NCBI GenBank assembly: GCA_934573935.1
Contig: CAKTMO010000005.1
Span: 1 to 64,000 of the forward strand
DNA from: an uncultured Oscillospiraceae bacterium
Lineage (GTDB): Bacteria; Bacillota; Clostridia; Oscillospirales; Oscillospiraceae
Direction: 5' to 3'
DNA length: 64,000 bases
How positions within the stretch are numbered: the stretch's first letter is position 1; every line of letters starts with the position of its first letter. Both the position numbers and the translations under genes were made by a program. The notes beneath the pieces were generated by a model that had not been told where the DNA came from, did not search any database, and saw only the letters and a program-made list of their open reading frames with translations. Of this stretch, positions 62,858 to 64,000 are shown piece by piece.

Positions 62858-62885
62858 ATACCACATAATGCAAATTATGTGGTAT
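62858..62885 (-). repeat. Right inverted repeat (IR-R) of the putative switch
   Basis: 28-bp perfect dyad: ataccacataat-gcaa-attatgtggtat. T residues continue to 62891, so on plus it also forms an AT-rich intrinsic terminator. Confidence 0.88.
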
Positions 62886-62900
62886 TTTTTTGTATGCCCT

Positions 62901-63752
62901 CTATACGACGAGGCCTAACCGCTCCACCTTGCTGGCATATTCGTTGCGGCTGACGGCGGTATAGATGCGGGTGGTATTGATGCTGCTGTGGCCGAGAATA
63001 TCTGCCAGACGGACGATATCTTTTTCAAGGCCATAAAACGTTCTGGCAAACAGATGACGCAAGTTGTGGGGGAAGATCTTGCTTTCCGCCACACCGGCCT
63101 CCCGCCCCAACCGCTTCATAGCGTGCCAAATGTTGGATCTGTCCAGGGGCTTGCCCGACGCCGTGCGGAAAAGATAACCCTTTTGAATGCCGCAGCTCCC
63201 GGCGTAACGCGCCAGCGCGCTGCACAGCTTTTTGGGCAGGATCACGGTGCGCCGCTTTCCCTTACAGGTGATCTCCGCCCTGCGCGCACGCACCGCCTCC
63301 ACCGTGATATAGGGCAGCTCCGACACGCGGATGCCCGTTGCGCAGATCGTCTCCATCACCAGACACAGCCGCTGGTTGTGCTTGCGGCGGGCGGCGTGCA
63401 GCAGGCGGAAATATTCCTCCTTTGTCAATTCACGGCTGTCATCCATAAAGGGCTGGCGCTGGCATCTTACAAGCTTCACGCGGCACTCATCGCACCCCGC
63501 GAAGCGTAGAAAACCGTTCACCGCCGCAAGGATGGAGTTCACACTGCTGACGCGATGCTTTTTCTGCAGCCGCTGCTTATAGGCGATAACCTCCTGCTTG
63601 CTGACCTGCTGGCTGTGGTTTTCCTCTAAAAACGCCAGAAACTGCCGCACATCCCGCAGGTATTTTCCAACGGTATGTACGCTTCGCTCCTGCTCGACAA
63701 GCCAATCCTGATAGCGCGGCAAAACGCCGGCAAGCTCTTTTCTCTGGATCAT
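62901..63752 (-). CDS. Tyrosine recombinase (XerD-like), putative DNA invertase
   Basis: 283 residues. N-terminal SAM-like core-binding domain (about 5-90: YQDWLVEQERSVHTVGKYLRDV) and catalytic domain (about 105-280) with the complete set: Arg in ATGIRVSELP, Lys in TCKGKRR, HNLRH, GHSSINTTRIYT with the nucleophile Tyr at the end (RIYT). Length is like XerC/XerD and small invertases. Start has ggggaggactctcagATG. Ends 16 bp from IR-R, and is therefore the likely enzyme acting on the repeats. It is on the same strand as the matrix operon. Ends in TAG. Confidence 0.92.
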   Translation of the reverse strand: MIQRKELAGVLPRYQDWLVEQERSVHTVGKYLRDVRQFLAFLEENHSQQVSKQEVIAYKQRLQKKHRVSSVNSILAAVNGFLRFAGCDECRVKLVRCQRQPFMDDSRELTKEEYFRLLHAARRKHNQRLCLVMETICATGIRVSELPYITVEAVRARRAEITCKGKRRTVILPKKLCSALARYAGSCGIQKGYLFRTASGKPLDRSNIWHAMKRLGREAGVAESKIFPHNLRHLFARTFYGLEKDIVRLADILGHSSINTTRIYTAVSRNEYASKVERLGLVV

Positions 63753-63784
63753 CTGAGAGTCCTCCCCATTTCTTTGATGGCTTC

Positions 63785-63813
63785 ATTATACTCATTCCGC
63801 GCAAGGACAACAA
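63785..63813 (-). promoter_or_regulatory. Recombinase promoter
   Basis: On minus: TTGTTG (63813-63808), 17-bp spacer, TATAAT (63790-63785). Confidence 0.75.
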
Positions 63814-63856
63814 AAGTCTTTTCTCTTTGTTTCCCTTATCAAGCAGCTCAAACTCC

Positions 63857-63890
63857 GCAAAACCTCCGGTTTCACCGGAGGTTTTGCTTT
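63857..63890. terminator. Terminator near the right edge
   Basis: Perfect hairpin caaaacctccggt-ttc-accggaggttttg with T-rich flank on plus (ctttt) and a T-rich arm on minus. Its gene is uncertain; it insulates the recombinase from the promoter at the window edge. Confidence 0.85.
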
Positions 63891-63948
63891 TCACCGCCTT
63901 TCCGTCAGTTGTGCTTGCTGCCAAATATGTAAAAAATCCGCAAATTCT

Positions 63949-64000
63949 GTGACATGCGTTTGGAAAAAGGTATTATATGTATATAGGGAAAAAGGAGGTC
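63949..64000 (+). promoter_or_regulatory. Promoter and ribosome binding site of a gene starting beyond the window
   Basis: GTGACA (63949-63954), 16-bp spacer, TATTAT (63971-63976), and aaaggaggtc at the last bases. The gene begins just outside. Confidence 0.7.

Noticed and set aside
62565..62885. Reading the two repeats as just two terminators, with no recombination
   Set aside because: Kept as an alternative, not the main view: the two share 25 of 28 bases including a non-symmetric centre in inverted orientation and lie beside a tyrosine recombinase, which terminators alone do not explain.
62901..63752. Integrase of a prophage or integrative element, or the chromosomal XerC/XerD
   Set aside because: No phage, conjugation or relaxase genes and no tRNA attachment site lie near it; the adjacent inverted repeats fit a local invertase better. 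A housekeeping Xer role cannot be fully excluded.

Overview
The window looks like the chromosome of a GC-rich, low-motility gut Clostridia, most likely a member of the Oscillospiraceae (Oscillibacter/Dysosmobacter/Vescimonas-like). This rests on inference from gene content: SipW/BsaA-type matrix proteins, DUF6110 next to a P-type ATPase, an AtcC-like amino-thiazoline hydrolase, large beta-helix/InlB-repeat surface proteins, M56/BlaI, a DUF368 protein and type III pantothenate kinase. There is one tRNA (Gln, CUG), no rRNA, no CRISPR array and no IS element that I can see.

Layout. 0-2 kb: DUF4430 lipoprotein, thiamine pyrophosphokinase and an ECF-S-like membrane protein, then tRNA-Gln. 2-5.5 kb: DUF6110 + P1B-type ATPase operon and a hydrolase. 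5.5-10.7 kb: molybdenum block (modABC with a doubly damaged modB, a molybdopterin-binding MoeA-like protein, IclR regulator, MogA/MoaB). 10.9-17.3 kb: LysR-controlled shikimate-type cluster in which only the kinase is undamaged: two shikimate-dehydrogenase-like genes and a TIM-barrel gene carry clean in-frame internal deletions, the MFS carrier is frameshifted and the Old-Yellow-Enzyme gene has an amber codon. 17.4-21.6 kb: small proteins, TetR/DUF998/CAT-like operon, MerR regulator facing a 19-bp-spacer promoter. 21.7-32.8 kb: two giant surface proteins. 32.9-37.9 kb: a metabolic cassette (AprA-like flavoprotein, APC permease, two-cluster ferredoxin, divergent GntR with a 47-bp palindrome operator) bracketed by copies of the surface-protein 3' tail. 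37.9-41.2 kb: two-component system, DUF368 and PAP2 (lesions in the first three). 41.3-49.3 kb: Fe-S protein, coaX with a PanT-like transporter, BlaI/M56, ECF sigma with damaged anti-sigma-like partner, damaged HAD gene, PatB-type C-S lyase.

The most interesting part is 49.7-63.8 kb. Ten co-oriented genes encode what looks like a complete extracellular matrix fibre system: a coiled-coil cytoplasmic protein, a bacterial-type signal peptidase, a lipoprotein subtilase with an altered oxyanion position, an 1801-residue Cys/His-repeat surface protein, four BsaA/TasA-like fibre proteins with SipW-type signal peptides, an ER-type signal peptidase (SipW-like), and a fifth BsaA-like protein with a cell-wall sorting tail. 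Directly upstream is a 265-bp segment flanked by 28-bp inverted repeats, carrying promoters on both strands, and beside it a tyrosine recombinase gene. One repeat sits inside a long hairpin whose GC-rich stem has one arm inside and one arm outside the segment, so inversion would both turn the promoters and break the hairpin. I propose a phase-variable (on/off) matrix locus; this is inference from sequence architecture.

A second window-wide theme is damage: single-base indels in short homopolymers, four in-frame nonsense codons, a 5-bp tandem duplication and three internal deletions in otherwise well-conserved genes. This may be real gene decay, strain-specific loss, or partly sequencing/assembly error; the data here cannot separate these.
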